The position numbers were made by a program, and so were the translations under genes. A model generated the notes under the pieces. The model worked only from the letters and a program-made list of their open reading frames with translations. It did not search any database and was not told where the DNA came from. Positions 51,997 through 60,034 of a DNA stretch of 64,000 bases are shown piece after piece (positions within the stretch are counted from its first letter, which is position 1; the number at the start of each line of letters is the position of its first letter). The stretch is from JANXSS01 sp040385645 (lineage in GTDB: Bacteria; Pseudomonadota; Gammaproteobacteria; Burkholderiales; Burkholderiaceae_D): positions 62,001-126,000 of the forward strand of contig JAZKGZ010000010.1 in NCBI GenBank assembly GCA_040385645.1, given 5' to 3'.

Positions 51997-53226
51997 TCAA
52001 TCAATCCGCCGCACCGAAGACAACTGATTCGTCAACCCACCCAGGTTCGAATACCGGCCCGGCCCGAACACTGTGCAGCCACCGCCGTAATTCACATCTA
52101 AGCACATTTCCCATTGCCCACCATTGACGATCAACGAGCCGATCATGTCGTTGTAGCCGCCGGTGCTGAAATTTGCCAGATCCTGACGTACCAGGAAACG
52201 GTTGCCGACAAAGTTCGGGGCGGTGAACAGTTCAATTTCGCCGCCGTTACGATTCGGCCGTGCATTGGGGCGTGCTTCGCGTGAGGCTGCGCGTACCGAT
52301 GAAATCGAGCGATACAGCGCTGGCTCCAGTTTTGAAAACTGGCCTGGCCCGAGAACGCGGCAGGTGCCCCGGTAGTAGGAATCCGAACAAAACTCCCAGT
52401 AACCGCTTTCGATGACTGCCGATTGCGCTACATCGTCGAAATTAGCTGGCGTCATGTCCGGCACGTTGCCGGCGATGGCGATGCTGCGGCCACGTGCACC
52501 CTCGCGAGCGAACAACACGATCGGTGATTCTTCGATCGCTTCATCGCGTCGCTGACGGTTCCAGCCACCGCCATGCACGACCGACGGTGCCGCCTTTTGC
52601 ACCACCGGCCGGGCTGACGACAACGCTTTCGTCATGCCGGCACCCAACGTCGGGTAGCGGCCCGGCCCGAAGGTACGGCAGGTTCCGCGAAAGCTGGCAT
52701 CGGTACAAAATTCCCAGGTACCGCTTTGCACTACCAGGCTGGATGCACGGTCATTGAAGCCGAGTTCTTTAAAATTGTCCGAACCTTGGTTGAGCTGCAT
52801 AGTGCGGCCGTTAAAATTGGTTTGGCCATATAGCTGCACGGCACCGATATTTTCTGTAGTGCCTGTGCTTGTAGCCGGGCCGGCTCCAACAACGGCGACT
52901 TCGCGTGCCGACGAGACACGTTTGTCGAAACGGCCATCCAGCGACGCATACTGGCCTGGTTCGAAAATTGCGCATTCACCCCGGAAACCGTCGTCGCTAC
53001 AAACTTCCCAGCGGCCGGAACGTACGACGATGCTGGAAGTGCGATCGTTGAAGCCGATGTTGCTGATGCTCGGCGCAGCGCTGCGTAGGCTGACCTGCCG
53101 GCCGCCGAAGCCGGTACTTTCGAACAATGAGATTTCACCGGCTTGGGCCGTTGTGCTTGCCAAGGAAAAGGCAGCCGCCGACAGAGTCAGCGCTACAGCG
53201 GTACCTGAGATTGCGTTACGTTTCAT
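51997..53226 (-). CDS. Secreted protein with four beta/gamma-crystallin domains
   Basis: A 409-residue protein with a clear signal peptide (cleaved near TTAQAG). Four tandem domains follow, starting near residues 31, 128, 235 and 328. Each has the two Greek-key pattern with a first-motif aromatic/Gly run (ISLFESTGFGGRQVSL, VQLYGQTNFNGRTMQL, IVLFAREGARGRSIAI, IELFTAPNFVGNRFLV) and a W-E-x-C ... G-x-C ... FGPGRY second motif. Calcium-site NDRTSS, NDRASS and NDMIGS are kept in domains 1, 2 and 4, while domain 3 has DDVAQSA. Paired Cys are present in each domain. Such proteins are extracellular and calcium-stabilised; a role in envelope or stress protection is only a guess. GAAGGAG precedes the ATG. 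Confidence 0.88.
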   Translation of the reverse strand: MKRNAISGTAVALTLSAAAFSLASTTAQAGEISLFESTGFGGRQVSLRSAAPSISNIGFNDRTSSIVVRSGRWEVCSDDGFRGECAIFEPGQYASLDGRFDKRVSSAREVAVVGAGPATSTGTTENIGAVQLYGQTNFNGRTMQLNQGSDNFKELGFNDRASSLVVQSGTWEFCTDASFRGTCRTFGPGRYPTLGAGMTKALSSARPVVQKAAPSVVHGGGWNRQRRDEAIEESPIVLFAREGARGRSIAIAGNVPDMTPANFDDVAQSAVIESGYWEFCSDSYYRGTCRVLGPGQFSKLEPALYRSISSVRAASREARPNARPNRNGGEIELFTAPNFVGNRFLVRQDLANFSTGGYNDMIGSLIVNGGQWEMCLDVNYGGGCTVFGPGRYSNLGGLTNQLSSVRRID

Positions 53227-53467
53227 GAATACTCCTTCGAATGCCGACGACCTTGCCGGTCGTCGTGTGGGAGCTTTCGCCCGTTATGAGAAACAACGCG
53301 TATGGGGCATGTCCGGTGCACCGTTAGAGGGATGCAAACACGGTAATAAGGGGTAACAACCGTAACAGCGGTTACAGCTACCGCGTTTTGTGAGGTCTGT
53401 CACAAAACCGCGTTCGTACTAAAACAGCGGCTACTATACAAAACAGCGGTATCCGTACAAAGAGCGC

Positions 53468-53794
53468 TCAATGGCTCAGGAAACAAGCAATGGCTGCCGT
53501 GCACGGCGGGTCGAGATCGACGAACCGCAAGCCGGCTTTAAATTCGCTCTGGCCGGCATACACGCAAAAAATGACTTTGGCACCGGCATCGATATGGTGG
53601 GGAGTGCCATCTACCGTGACATCGAACGATACGCGGTAATGGGCACCTTCGACGACCGGTTCGCGGGACGTGATCGCCATGCCGTCGCGGGCGACATTGA
53701 TCGTGCGCATTTCAAGCGGTGCCGAGCAGCCAAGCAATAACCGGCCGTCCGATTTCAGCGCTTTGCGGGTCGAGTGACGCTGTTCTGTATTCAT
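53468..53794 (-). CDS. PilZ-domain protein
   Basis: A 108-residue single-domain protein. Near the N-terminus is QRHSTRK, an RxxxR-like c-di-GMP contact, then LEMRTINVARDGMAI, the place of the (D/N)xSxxG motif, here degenerate (NVARDG), and a beta-barrel end (FKAGLRFVDLDPP). It may bind c-di-GMP, possibly weakly. It stands alone. Confidence 0.78.
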   Translation of the reverse strand: MNTEQRHSTRKALKSDGRLLLGCSAPLEMRTINVARDGMAITSREPVVEGAHYRVSFDVTVDGTPHHIDAGAKVIFCVYAGQSEFKAGLRFVDLDPPCTAAIACFLSH

Positions 53795-54116
53795 GGCGCT
53801 CCTGCTGGCGAAAGACGCTTGTCTACCTAAGAATTGATGCAGCGGTATGCGGTATTGCGACGGTTAGAGTGGGCGGTCGCTTTGCCGCTGACGTCGATTG
53901 TATTCCGATAATTGCTCTAGATACAATGAGTTTATATGAAGAATCTTTACTTCAAGGCATTTCAAATAGATTCGTCAATTTAAGTTCGTTATCGGACATA
54001 CCCCATCGCGGCAACTCGGCAATCATGCAGACTCACAGCCGAAATTTTTCCTAGCGCGATTTGCGACATGCTCGCTATCCAATTTCCAAATACCCCCACT
54101 TATTTTCGGAGTACTC
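53795..54116. other. Intergenic region upstream of the Dps-like gene
   Basis: This 322-base region separates the divergent PilZ and Dps-like genes. It is AT-rich from about 53900 to 54000. I see no coding frame with a ribosome site and no named motif; CGGAGT before 54117 is the ribosome site of the Dps-like gene. Confidence 0.4.
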
Positions 54117-54779
54117 ATGGCCACCACGGCAAAGCAAAGCAGTAAAAAATCAAAAAACGATGCAGCCAAAGCGCTTGCTAACGCTGCCAACGGTTTCAAG
54201 AAAAACGTTGCCGACGACAGCACCGTGCCCAGTCCGCACCTGTATCAGAATGCCAAGGAAATCCAGCAATTCGACGAAGTCGTCGCGTTGCCGAATGGTT
54301 TATCGGTCGACATCTGTAGCGACAGCATTGGTTTGCTGAATCAGCTTCTAGCCGACACCATGACCCTGCGCGATATGTATAAAAAGCACCATTGGCAAGT
54401 CGTAGGCCCGACGTTCGGACAATTGCACGAGCTCTACGATAAGCACTACAACGAGCAAGCTGCTCTGGTGGATATCATTGCTGAGCGGATTCAATTGCTC
54501 GGCGGGCTGAGCGTCGCCATGGCAGCAGACGTCGCCGAGATGACGAACATCGAGCGTCCGCCGCGGGGTCGGGAAGAAGCGCCAGTACAATTGTCGCGGT
54601 TGCTTGCAGCGCATGAAATGATTATGAAACAAGCGCGAAGCGGTTCGGAAAAAGCAAGCGACGCCGGCGATCCAGGTACGGAAGATGTGATGGTGAGCGA
54701 CGTATTGCGCACCAATGAGTTGCAATCCTGGTTTCTCTCCGAACATCTGGTCAATACACGGCTGGTCGATGCGCGTTGA
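54117..54779 (+). CDS. dps: Dps-family ferritin-like DNA protection protein
   Basis: A 220-residue protein. The N-terminal about 50 residues are an Ala/Lys-rich extension (TTAKQSSKKSKNDAAKALANAANGFKKN) suited to DNA contact. The Dps four-helix core follows: GLLNQLLADTMTLRDMYKKHHWQVVGPTFGQLHELYDKHYNEQAALVDIIAERIQLLGG. This has the ferroxidase His of HHW, Asp and Glu residues of the inter-subunit site. It is longer than E. coli Dps (167 aa) at both ends. It protects DNA and stores iron under oxidative or starvation stress. Confidence 0.93.
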   Translation: MATTAKQSSKKSKNDAAKALANAANGFKKNVADDSTVPSPHLYQNAKEIQQFDEVVALPNGLSVDICSDSIGLLNQLLADTMTLRDMYKKHHWQVVGPTFGQLHELYDKHYNEQAALVDIIAERIQLLGGLSVAMAADVAEMTNIERPPRGREEAPVQLSRLLAAHEMIMKQARSGSEKASDAGDPGTEDVMVSDVLRTNELQSWFLSEHLVNTRLVDAR

Positions 54780-54811
54780 ACGATTGTTGAAGCCAGTTCG
54801 GTAGCTGTCAC

Positions 54812-55444
54812 TTGACTACTTCGGTCGCATTATTTCCTCTCGAAACCGTGCTGTTTCCGGGAGGGCATCTGCCACTCCAGATATTCGAGGTTCGGTATCT
54901 GGATATGATTCGCAAAGCGCTCGCTAACGACGCCGGGTTTGGGGTGGTAACCCTACTCCGAGGCAGCGAAGTACGCACGCCCGAATCGGTCGAATCGTTT
55001 GCTTCGATCGGTACCTTGGCTGAAATTCGTAGTGCGACTATGCCTGCGCCCGGCTTGATGCAAATTCGATGCGGCGGTACGACTCGATTTCGTATCCAAT
55101 CGCGGGAACGTTTGAAGCACGGATTATGGGTAGCGCAGGTCGTCCCTGTTGCAGACGATCAAAATGTCGAGGTGCCTGGCGAGTTAGAAGATGTCGCCGA
55201 TGCCCTGCATGCGTTGCTTGATAGATGGCACGAGCAAGAACTCAGCGACGAAGAGACTCCCATACGCTCACCTTATCATTTCAACGATTGCAGTTGGGTT
55301 GCCAACCGTTGGGCTGAAATGCTGCCGCTGCCAGCGGAGGAGAAATTGCGATTGCTGGCGTTGGATAACCCGCTTCTCCGTCTTGAATTGATTCAAGATT
55401 GTCTGCATGCAGCAGGCATGCTCGGAACGCCCAAACGTCACTAG
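54812..55444 (+). CDS. Lon N-terminal (substrate-binding) domain protein
   Basis: A 210-residue protein made only of the LON/PUA-like domain: LFPLETVLFPGGHLPLQIFEVRYLDMI, GFGVVTLLRGSEVR, IGTLAEIRSA, GLMQIRCGGTTRFRI, and a helical end NRWAEMLPLPAEEKLRLLALDNPLLRLELIQDCL. There is no ATPase or protease part. Such stand-alone proteins are widespread in Proteobacteria, with unknown function. The start is TTG 54812, since a stop lies 24 bases upstream in frame and no ATG or GTG precedes the conserved region. Confidence 0.88.
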   Translation: MTTSVALFPLETVLFPGGHLPLQIFEVRYLDMIRKALANDAGFGVVTLLRGSEVRTPESVESFASIGTLAEIRSATMPAPGLMQIRCGGTTRFRIQSRERLKHGLWVAQVVPVADDQNVEVPGELEDVADALHALLDRWHEQELSDEETPIRSPYHFNDCSWVANRWAEMLPLPAEEKLRLLALDNPLLRLELIQDCLHAAGMLGTPKRH

Positions 55445-55743
55445 TTTTTTAAGCTTTTCTCTTACCGGCATTTGCATTAATGCCTGGTACAGCCCCACCT
55501 CCTCAGCTGAGAATGATTTCGATACGCTATTCGACTTAACTTTGCGCGCCCCGGAAATCGCGGCTCAAGATGCTCGCCTAACATACCGCCCACTGCTCGG
55601 CCTCATCGAACGCTTTTTTTTACGGGCGATTCGATGCCGAACCAAAAAATGATTTGAATATTGACAAATAATTAACTTGCTAAAATGTAATTAGTTTTTC
55701 ATAACAATAATTTTAGATCGATAAATTTTTTGCAAAGACTCCC
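55445..55743 (+). promoter_or_regulatory. Promoter region of the F-box operon
   Basis: No convincing gene lies in these 299 bases. The last 100 are sharply AT-rich, with TTGACA at 55661-55666. Candidate -10 strings TAAAAT (55681) and TGTAAT (55686) lie 14 and 19 bases after it, neither ideal. No TTCG-N16-TTCG box occurs, so if the operon belongs to the HrpB regulon it is by other means. Confidence 0.35.
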
Positions 55744-57888
55744 ATGAAAACCAGCCGCTCGTCTGAAACGCCTATCAGTGCGATCGGTGAAGAAGACGTG
55801 ATTGACCGTACAAATATAACTGAAACGCGTTCGAGGGCGGTACCAGTCATATCTGACGCCGAGCGAGCAAAATTCGGCCCGCTTACCAGAGCCTCCGCAA
55901 AAAAACGGCGGGCATCGGTGCTGGACAACAATCTCGGTTCTTTGCCAATGGAGTTGCATCAGCGTATCGCTGCAAATTTTACGTCCGGCTCTGGTGATGC
56001 CGTACGCCTGAGTTGTACTGATAAAAAACTCAACGAATCGTTAAAGGACCAAACTTGGGTAGAAAAACAAGTCCATCGGGCGCAGCACGGGAAGGAGAAT
56101 CAGCCATATACAGCGGCGGATTTGCAACAAGTGTTGCAGGACCCGGCACTGCTCGACAACGCTAGACGCCCGTTGCAAATGCGAGCGCAAGTGTTGCGTA
56201 CGGCCATAAAACAGATTGGCGTGGTATGCCGCACGCCCGAGGAAGCCGCCACGATATTAGCCGCAAGCACAGTTGTATTAAAGCAGCTTGATGCTACCGC
56301 ACAGCCCGCAGACCAGAAATTAATGGTGCAATTATTGATATCCATCGCTAGAGAATTTGCCCATGTAAATTTCCGGCGCGCAGTTCAGCCAAACAGTGAG
56401 GCCGGCGCGCACGTAGCAGCTGGAACGCAAGAGTTTTTTTGCGGCATGCAATCGATGGTTGAAAAACAGACCGGACCGGAATTGCAGCGGCTCGAAACGA
56501 TGATGGCTAACGGTATGTACATGATTGGCGATTCGCAACAACGCCTCGCGATCTGGAAAAAACTTTCTCAACAAACTGATCATGGCTCACCGCATATTCA
56601 CGCCAGAGTTTTGGCATTGGCAAATGCAATACGGTTTTTGCCAATACAACCAGATCGCGAAGCTGCGCGTCGCGCCCTCATGCTATTGCTGCCTGACCTG
56701 CCGATACATGAGCGCGCCGCTTTCATTGCCGCACTGATGTTTGCAGTTGGGCAAAATACCGCTCATCCGCAGCAAGCCGATCTAGTCAAAGAATTATGGG
56801 ATTTCGGCCTGGCGCTTCCTACTTCCCATACCCGCTCCGCCGTGATTACCGCCACGGTCGCGATGTTCGAAACAATGCAAGCGCCCATTCGCGTAACCAG
56901 TTTCCGCTCAGCGGCGTTAGCACTGGAAGCATTGGATCAGGCTGACCGAGATGCGTGTCTACCGTTTCTAGCGGCCTCGATTCGGCATCTACCGGAGCCG
57001 ATACACCGCCAGCGGGCAATGGTTTTTTGTGTAAATAGAATAGCTGGCCTAAGTGAACACGGACGTATTCGTACGCTCAAGGTGATCGTGCCGGTGCTCG
57101 CTCTGATGGCCCCCGAGGAATTGCGATTGCATTTTTTCTCGCAAATTTGTCACGATGTTCAACGCTTGTCACCGCAGGCGCGTACCAGCCTAATCCCTGG
57201 CCTCGGCCAATTGGCACTGGGTTTCCAGCAAGTTGCACAACGTCAACTCGCGTTGGGCGACCTACTGTTGTTAATCAGCCAGACCGAAGGTGTAGCGTTA
57301 AGAACGCATCTCGTCGAAATCAGTTGCAACGCTAAAAATCTACATCCGATCGCCGATGCCGCGCACACGTTGCATTGGGCTATGGCGATGGCGAACCGTT
57401 TGCCGATCGGCGACCGAGCCGAAGTGTTTGCAGTATTAGCCAATCAGGCATTCGCTTCGGTTCACGAGCAAATGCCAGTTAAAGTTATCGACGATCTGTG
57501 CACGCAGATGTATGAGTGGCCAACTGCCGATCTTGAGCGTGTGCATGAAGCGATCCGCAATGGCATAGAAACATTGATCACGACCGTTCGAGACGGTGTG
57601 GAAGGTAATCGCACGTCGGAACTGCAAGTTGGTAGCTTTGCAACGCTGTGCAGCATGCTGCAGCGCGTGCCTAAAAATATTGCCGCTGCTTTCATAGCTC
57701 ATGTAACCGAAGTCGTCGTGCTGGCGCACGGTGCCGATCGTTCGTATGCATCCGACTTCATGCGCAAGCTTGAAACCGACGGGTTATTGGATCGTTGCAT
57801 GGCAATGCTGCCGCAACTGAATGCAGCAAACTTGCGCGCCCTGTTACCGGTGCCACCTGTGGCAGCAGCGCTATCCGCAGCAATCTAA
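55744..57888 (+). CDS. F-box/alpha-solenoid effector-like protein 1
   Basis: A 714-residue protein. Residues 1-60 are polar and disordered (Ser/Thr/Arg-rich), as in type III substrates. Residues 64-100 form an F-box-like motif: LGSLPMELHQRIAANFTSGS then GDAVRLSCTDKKLNESL, with Leu-Pro-x-Glu, Ile-Ala-x-x-Phe and the late Arg-Leu-x-x-Thr-Asp/Asn pattern. The rest is all-helical with repeats of about 40 residues around a LP...R...F...LA..I..L core (for example LPIHERAAFIAALMFAV and LPEPIHRQRAMVFCVNRIAGL). F-box proteins recruit substrates to SCF ubiquitin ligases in eukaryotes, and bacterial examples are effectors. No signal peptide, membrane helix or LRR of the GALA type is seen. First gene of a tandem array of four. 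Confidence 0.72.
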   Translation: MKTSRSSETPISAIGEEDVIDRTNITETRSRAVPVISDAERAKFGPLTRASAKKRRASVLDNNLGSLPMELHQRIAANFTSGSGDAVRLSCTDKKLNESLKDQTWVEKQVHRAQHGKENQPYTAADLQQVLQDPALLDNARRPLQMRAQVLRTAIKQIGVVCRTPEEAATILAASTVVLKQLDATAQPADQKLMVQLLISIAREFAHVNFRRAVQPNSEAGAHVAAGTQEFFCGMQSMVEKQTGPELQRLETMMANGMYMIGDSQQRLAIWKKLSQQTDHGSPHIHARVLALANAIRFLPIQPDREAARRALMLLLPDLPIHERAAFIAALMFAVGQNTAHPQQADLVKELWDFGLALPTSHTRSAVITATVAMFETMQAPIRVTSFRSAALALEALDQADRDACLPFLAASIRHLPEPIHRQRAMVFCVNRIAGLSEHGRIRTLKVIVPVLALMAPEELRLHFFSQICHDVQRLSPQARTSLIPGLGQLALGFQQVAQRQLALGDLLLLISQTEGVALRTHLVEISCNAKNLHPIADAAHTLHWAMAMANRLPIGDRAEVFAVLANQAFASVHEQMPVKVIDDLCTQMYEWPTADLERVHEAIRNGIETLITTVRDGVEGNRTSELQVGSFATLCSMLQRVPKNIAAAFIAHVTEVVVLAHGADRSYASDFMRKLETDGLLDRCMAMLPQLNAANLRALLPVPPVAAALSAAI

Positions 57889-57909
57889 CCGACTGATGAT
57901 CCTTAATTT

Positions 57910-60003
57910 ATGAAAATCGGTCCTTCCGCCTCAGAACAATTCTTAGGCATCGATCATCACGAGTCGACCATGCCGCCACCATCGCCATCGAACGCGGCAA
58001 AGGGGCATCGTCGTGCCACTGCCACGCCTTGTGCGACGAATCCGCAGCTAGCTAGCTTGGCGTCGTTGCCAAACTCTGTCTTAGGTCAAATTACCAATAA
58101 ATTTGTGGTCGGTACTAAAGATGCAAGTCGTCTTGCTTCGGTGAACCGCTCGTTACGTCAAGCGGTGTCGCCGCGTTCGGTGGCCGATCGCTTGGTCGCC
58201 GCCACGCATGCGCCGCAACCGGATGTCGATCGAGTCATATTTTTTAAAGAAATCATTGCCGAAGCGAGAGGCTTGACGCCAGACCTGCGCCAGTTGGTGC
58301 TGATGTGTGTGCAAAGTGTGCTGCAGGTTAATCTGCATACGCCTGCCAACCGACGTTTTCATGAAGTGTTTGAAGCGCTTCAGGTTGCGATGCATGAGAT
58401 GCCTGATGTTCATCAACGCTATCTTTTGCTCTATAAGCTCGGCTTGCAACTCGGTGATGTGACGTTTCGTGACCATTATTACGATCGTAACAACCATGCG
58501 TTTTCGAAAACAGCGATGTCGACGATGTTCGAAAATTTCAAAGCTGGTTTTATGGACTTTGTGCTGCAAAATGTCAATGCTTTGAAGCGGCTGCCGAAAT
58601 ATGCCGATGCGCGCACACCATCGCCGATAGTTGCGATCGTCGTAGAAACGCTGACGATGCTGGCGCGAAGCCTTTTCTTGATCAAAGACAGCACCCACCG
58701 CAATGACACCTGGCACGACATGTTCAACGATCAGCGTGCCGGCACGCTGGCGGATCGCAAAAAGCTTGTCGCGACCTTGAGTTGTGCGATCGGCGATTTG
58801 GAGGAACAAGTGGATCGCGAAACAGCGTTTGCTGCGATCGTTCAATGCTTGCCCTCTATACCCATCGTATGGCAACCCACGATCGTTTTTGATCTGGCGC
58901 AGCGCCTGCAACATTTGAGCGAGGCAGCCTGCCGCAGCAATTTTTTTGCTCTGCGCCAGATCGTCGCTAGAATGCCGCCGCGTGAGGAAATGGAAAGCTT
59001 AACAATTTTGCTGATTGCCCACGGCACGCGTATTGAAAGCGACTGGCATTCGATGATGGCGGACGCGATTCGAAAAGTTCAGGCGCTACCGGAGGCGGAA
59101 TCTAGCGCGACGCTCTGTACACTCGCCCGCATGGTCGTTGATTGTGAAAACGACCAGCGACGCATGGAATATTTCGACGACATTTGGCAAATCGCAGTCG
59201 AATTAAATCCGGAACAGGCGGTCTCGCCGTTAATCGGGCTCAATGCAGCAATTTATACGCTGCACGGGAGCGATCAACAGCACGCGCGGTTTCAACAGTC
59301 GTTGGATTTCATTAGTGAAAATATTTTGCCGCATGTGTCGGAACATGGGGCAAGGCAGGCGTTACTCAACCTGATCAATGCTACCTTTTCTTTACACGAC
59401 ACGGTGCTGCAACTCGTCTCAGCGCGAGACACGTTAAGCCTGATCGCGCTGCAACCGTCTTCGCAACAGGTTCGATTACTCAATCATCTATACGAAAGCC
59501 TGACCTACGCGCTGCCCGAAATTTCGACTTCGATGCTTGGTGCCATATTCCGGGTAGTTGGCCGGCTCGATCCGGCAGATCAGATTTCGGTGTTTCGCAA
59601 AGCCACTTACACGACGCTGCATATGAACGAGAGCGAGGTCAAAGATCATTTACCTCGCGTCGTTTCAATGTGTGACACCTTGCCGGAAAATTTACGACAA
59701 GCTGCCTGGAACGAGGTGATTGAAGGTTTTGAGATCATGTTCAATATTTTCGAACACACCGCCCAGAGTGCCAATGCGCCTGTCTCTAACTTGCGGGACA
59801 CGTATTGTCTGTTGGTGCGAAGCACGGAGTTGTTGCCGCTGCAGGCGCGTGCTGCGATCCTACGCAGTGCGGTCGATGCAATTGAATCGCTCGATCCGGC
59901 GATATTTTCCATGGCACGTCAGGAAGTCAATGCGCATGTCGGCCAATTGCCGGCATCCATGCAAGCGGCATTCTTAACACCACAAACGATGGATGTAGCT
60001 TGA
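57910..60003 (+). CDS. F-box/alpha-solenoid effector-like protein 2
   Basis: A 697-residue paralogue of its neighbours, starting 21 bases after the previous stop. Residues 1-48 are disordered, with Pro/Ser/Ala and basic residues. The F-box-like motif lies at 50-86: LASLPNSVLGQITNKFVVGT then KDASRLASVNRSLRQAV. The remaining about 600 residues are helical repeats (LGLQLGDVTFRDHYYD, LPEAESSATLCTLARMV, LPLQARAAILRSAVDAIESL). No strong ribosome site precedes the ATG, so it may rely on coupling with the upstream gene. Cellular target unknown; role inferred from F-box and context. Confidence 0.7.
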   Translation: MKIGPSASEQFLGIDHHESTMPPPSPSNAAKGHRRATATPCATNPQLASLASLPNSVLGQITNKFVVGTKDASRLASVNRSLRQAVSPRSVADRLVAATHAPQPDVDRVIFFKEIIAEARGLTPDLRQLVLMCVQSVLQVNLHTPANRRFHEVFEALQVAMHEMPDVHQRYLLLYKLGLQLGDVTFRDHYYDRNNHAFSKTAMSTMFENFKAGFMDFVLQNVNALKRLPKYADARTPSPIVAIVVETLTMLARSLFLIKDSTHRNDTWHDMFNDQRAGTLADRKKLVATLSCAIGDLEEQVDRETAFAAIVQCLPSIPIVWQPTIVFDLAQRLQHLSEAACRSNFFALRQIVARMPPREEMESLTILLIAHGTRIESDWHSMMADAIRKVQALPEAESSATLCTLARMVVDCENDQRRMEYFDDIWQIAVELNPEQAVSPLIGLNAAIYTLHGSDQQHARFQQSLDFISENILPHVSEHGARQALLNLINATFSLHDTVLQLVSARDTLSLIALQPSSQQVRLLNHLYESLTYALPEISTSMLGAIFRVVGRLDPADQISVFRKATYTTLHMNESEVKDHLPRVVSMCDTLPENLRQAAWNEVIEGFEIMFNIFEHTAQSANAPVSNLRDTYCLLVRSTELLPLQARAAILRSAVDAIESLDPAIFSMARQEVNAHVGQLPASMQAAFLTPQTMDVA

Positions 60004-60034
60004 TGGCGGCGCGATTCATTGTGAAGGCATACGC

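Noticed and set aside
55518..55533. Paired TTCG motifs upstream of the F-box operon.
   Set aside because: Start-to-start distance is 12, not 20, and they lie more than 200 bases before the first gene.
55407..55652. An 81-codon frame between the Lon-domain gene and the F-box operon.
   Set aside because: It starts inside the Lon-domain gene in another frame, has no ribosome site and its sequence has no protein-like pattern.
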